Source: Cheiracanthium punctorium (lineage: Eukaryota; Arthropoda; Arachnida; Araneae; Cheiracanthiidae). Taken from it: a stretch of 64,000 nucleotides of DNA. The number at the start of each line of letters is the position of its first letter. The stretch's first letter is position 1. The notes under the pieces are model-generated. The model made no database searches. It saw only the letters and a program-made list of their open reading frames with translations, and was not told the origin of the DNA. Made by a program: the position numbers and the translations under genes. The stretch is from the NCBI GenBank assembly GCA_038373885.1, contig JAWZYV010012270.1:124001-188000 (forward strand). Reading direction: 5' to 3'. This document shows positions 61,169 through 64,000 of the stretch, in pieces.

Positions 61169-61352
61169 CAGTGTGTCCTTATTATCGCACGGGCAAATCG
61201 GGACTTTGCCCAGGGCCCCCCAATTTCAATCTTGTTCTGAAACATCCTTCTTTATATCAAAATTTTATGAAAATAAAACAAATTTCATAGATGCCCCCCC
61301 CCCCCCAAATTCATCAATTCCTGGGGCCCTTGTTGGTTATAATCAGGCTCTG
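61169..61352. mobile_element. MITE of the GGGGCCC family, reverse orientation
   Basis: CTTATTATCGCACGGGCAAA and TTATAATCAGGCTCTG match the two ends of 24639-24833 in reverse, with TGCCCAGGGCCCCCCAATTT and CTGGGGCCCTTGTTGG inside. Flanking GTGCTACT and GTGGTGCT may be a decayed 8-bp duplication. Confidence 0.7.
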
Positions 61353-62255
61353 GTGGTGCTGAAAAACGGCGTTTAAATTTCCATATTTGTTTTTGTTTTT
61401 TGGTTTAACTAACCAACTTTAAGACTAAACAAAAATAAATAAATAATAATAATAATAATAAATAAAATATAATGTGGAAGAGCAGGTATATAAGAGAAAT
61501 TTATAGCCTGAAAGAAGGCAGGGAATATATTTTAATTTTTAGCGAATTGCTACCAAAAATATTTGTCAAAACTGATCTATTATATCGTTCGCATGCAGTT
61601 TTAAAGAGGAATTTATTTAAATTATTAATTAATTTATTAAATTATCAAACTGATGTTACATCGTTGTAACTAAGTAATATAGAAACAAAATTATTATATA
61701 TGCATATTAATTATCAATGTTAATTAATGTTAATCAATGCATATTAATTATCAATGCATATTATTTATTCAAATGTTGTGTATACTTCATGAAATTTCAG
61801 CATAAATGAATAAATCCCAATTAGAGAAGCATTAAATCAGAAAGCGCGCGCGCGATGTTGTTTTTTGCTAGCGTCAATAGATGGCGCAATCAATGGTAGC
61901 CGCAGTTCCGTGGGCAATTCTCATACTGCGTAGTTGGTCCAAGTTGGATAACAAGTCGATGTTTCTCCTCCGGAGCTTCATGGATATAACCGAAGGTTTT
62001 TCTCATCCTCTCCTTTCTACCGTGAACTGTAAAGGTTTGGGCCGGCCTCTTAAAAAATCATGAAGGCCCAATTCAACCTTGCCCGGATAGTTTATAAATC
62101 AGAATTTAAGTTTTAGCTCCACTTAATGAGTTGAACATTTCGCTTCAAAATAATTAAATTATAACTATTTATAAATTTTTCACGGAACATCATACGATTC
62201 AACATGCTACGGGTAAGAGTTGAAGAATTCTGGTAGAGGTGAGATCTGTTCCCAA
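61353..62255. other. AT-rich intergenic stretch
   Basis: Contains an (AAT)n tract near 61440-61465 and TTAATTATCAATG repeats near 61690-61760. Otherwise nothing recognised. Confidence 0.4.
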
Positions 62256-62405
62256 CAGGGGGGTTGGGGGGGGGTCGACACGGTACGCATCGCATCGTAT
62301 CAGGGGGCTTTTCGAACTCCAAAACAAAGATTTGATCTAGAGCACAAAAAAGGGGCGCCTTTTTACGTTTGCAGGGCGGTCCCACGTACCCTAGGGTCGC
62401 CACTG
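62256..62405. mobile_element. hAT-type MITE (CAGGGG...CGCCACTG), 150 bp
   Basis: GTTCCCAA and GTTCCCAG, an 8-bp duplication with one mismatch, flank ends CAGGGGGG and GGTCGCCACTG. The interior matches 15003-15160 through CATCGCATC, CAGGGGGC and TTTACGTTTGCAGGG. Confidence 0.7.
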
Positions 62406-63017
62406 GTTCCCAGCTGCCCAAGGAAGACTGTAGTGACTTTTCACACGTCTAACTGGACATGACTGTTTGCGGGACTACTTTTTACTCAATTGGAGTGGTG
62501 GATTCCTCTAATTGTACCTGATGTGACTCCAATCATGCCCATGATCTGGGAACACTTAAACAATTGTCTTGCACTCCAGATATGAGGCTCTTAAAAAGTC
62601 CTCCGCCCAAAGCATCCTCCCCTAGGCATATACCCTTATTATATAGGTTTGCCATTACACACAATCTTAACTATTTATGAGGATATTGTTAAAAAGTACC
62701 GGAAAGCACGCGAACTAAAAGCTTAGATGCCATGTTCAACATTAGTAAAATAATGAAAAACCGCATACAATCAAGATGATTCATTTATATATTTATACTA
62801 GAACGAGAATTTTAACCATAAAACTGCATAATGGAAGTTGGATACAATGAAACCAAATTTACTATTTTTTTTTTTTTTTTTTCGCTGTTCACAAATTTGC
62901 ATATACAAAAATAAAATTAATGGACACTTTTAACCTACTATTTCCTCCATCTAAATGAATTATGAGTTAGCAAATATCACCTTCAAATATAAAAAATTGT
63001 AAAAGATGAAGGTCGAC
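62406..63017. other. intergenic stretch, nothing recognised
   Basis: CTTAAAAAGTCCTCCGCCCA near 62590 resembles the tail of the SINE at 13808-14020. A long T run lies near 62865. Confidence 0.3.
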
Positions 63018-63061
63018 AGTGTTTCATTGTACCACGTATTCTCGGGGTACAATGAAGCACT
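63018..63061. repeat. small inverted repeat / stem-loop
   Basis: AGTGTTTCATTGTACC pairs with GGTACAATGAAGCACT (15 of 16) around a 12-base loop. Confidence 0.75.
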
Positions 63062-63331
63062 TAATAACACTCAAATAATATGTGTCACAATTCAAACTTC
63101 AGCATATATGTTTTGTGTACATTTATAATAAACATTAATAGACATAAATATGTAATTTAAGTTTAAAAAACAAATTTAATTAAACTGCTATAGCTTGAGA
63201 TGAAAACATAATACTTTTATTAGATGTTAGTCTATACTTTTTCATTTTATATTAAATTTACTTAAATCAAGCTAAAAATTATCATTTGTGCTCCCCTTTC
63301 TGTACTACCTGAAGGAACGGAAGGTGGTATC
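63062..63331. other. AT-rich stretch, nothing recognised
   Basis: No ORF, RNA or repeat end recognised. Confidence 0.4.
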
Positions 63332-63730
63332 AGGTTGTAACGAAATTTTTCCGCCATATCTGCCTGAAAAACTAACTTCTAACTCCTTAGATACCTGTTT
63401 TTGAACTTTCGGTACCAAACCTGTACCGTGTCACATGATACAACAATAGTACTTAAAGCTGTACTCATAATTCGTTGATATTCTGTAGCTGACTTTTTGA
63501 AACAGAACTGGAAGTAAATGATGGTTCTAATCCTCTAGAGTGATAGTTCCATTTGAGACACCTTGTTCTTAATGATAACTATATTTTTTACAGATTTCAC
63601 AACACAGTGTCATAAAGCAAGTCTCTTTCTTTCAAATGCCAAAAATCATTTGACAAAATATGAGCCAATACGCTAACGCGAACTGTGTGCTTCCGATGTT
63701 TGCGGTGGCGGGAAACTTTCGTTACAACCT
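63332..63730. mobile_element. MITE with AGGTTGTAACGAAA ends
   Basis: AGGTTGTAACGAAATTTTTC at the left and the mirrored GAAACTTTCGTTACAACCT at the right; the match reaches the CCGCC/GGCGG step. It is 399 bp and non-coding. The flanks do not show an obvious duplication. Confidence 0.65.
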
Positions 63731-64000
63731 AATAGTTTTGATACAATCGGAGTTTTTCAAAAATATAAATTTCCGAAGAATTCACAAATAAGAAGCTTGG
63801 ACTTACTCGTTCTGCTTACGGAAATTCGCATTCCGTTTGATTTAAGTTTATTATATCCCCAACAGAATACATTTCTTTACATTGAAGTTCACCTTCTTTG
63901 ATTAAAACATAATCGTTTCGAGTGATACTGCTTGCATTATACATGCTATGCGAGACTAGGTCATAATCTCTACTGTTTAGATTTTAATTGTAAGACAGTC
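63731..64000. other. right edge, nothing recognised
   Basis: AT-rich sequence without a supported exon. Confidence 0.4.

Overview
The window looks like nuclear DNA of an arthropod, most likely a spider or another chelicerate. It is AT-rich and intron-rich, host exons are short and far apart with GT/AG splice sites, and most of the DNA is made of transposons, many nested inside one another. The lineage is inferred from the general style of the genes and repeats; no single feature proves it.

Three host loci carry most of the recognisable gene content. (1) REEP5/6-type gene, + strand, 29521-46076: five coding exons with matching phases give a complete 180-residue ER membrane-shaping protein of the TB2/DP1/HVA22 family. 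(2) EXD1-like gene, - strand, 58697-59908: a single uninterrupted 403-residue reading frame with an Lsm-like N-terminus and a DEDD-type exonuclease fold that has lost its catalytic residues. EXD1 is a piRNA-biogenesis adaptor in mouse. (3) A chain of small exons on the - strand from 23083 down to 2870. It begins with a lysine-rich N-terminus and a segment resembling the N-termini of PDE10A/PDE11A cyclic-nucleotide phosphodiesterases. Splice phases agree along the chain, but the protein is not finished inside the window. Weaker host candidates are the terminal exon of a + strand gene at the left edge (2-127) and a possible first exon at 5667-5753.

Layout. 1-5.4 kb: terminal exon, a 690-bp foldback, hAT elements with exact 8-bp target duplications, and exons of gene 3. 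6-16 kb: a CCCTAGTAGC-ended transposon, piggyBac-type MITEs, a tRNA-like SINE, and a dead Tc1 copy carrying MITEs. 16-22 kb: a deleted mariner, then a Tc1-like element split by two hAT insertions and a piggyBac MITE. 22.9-24.5 kb: first exon of gene 3, a Gypsy pol fragment, a minisatellite and a tRNA-like SINE. 25.2-28.8 kb: a long inverted-orientation copy of the CCCTAGTAGC element. 29.3-46.5 kb: the REEP gene, its introns filled with MITEs, hAT-like elements with 5-bp target duplications, and a dead Tigger/pogo transposase. 47-58 kb: repeats, a dead mariner, another 5-bp-duplication element, and a 2.2-kb element with long terminal inverted repeats. 58.5-60.6 kb: EXD1 and a frameshifted THAP-like ORF. 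60.6-64 kb: MITEs and AT-rich DNA.

The most unusual observations are the two CCCTAGTAGC-ended elements, whose flanks are nearly identical but which carry different tRNA-like modules at the same internal site; a family of elements with CAGGGTKTCTAC ends and exact 5-bp target duplications in all three copies; and an EXD1 in which every catalytic position is replaced. No CRISPR, operon or other prokaryotic system is present, and no clear new multi-gene system was found.
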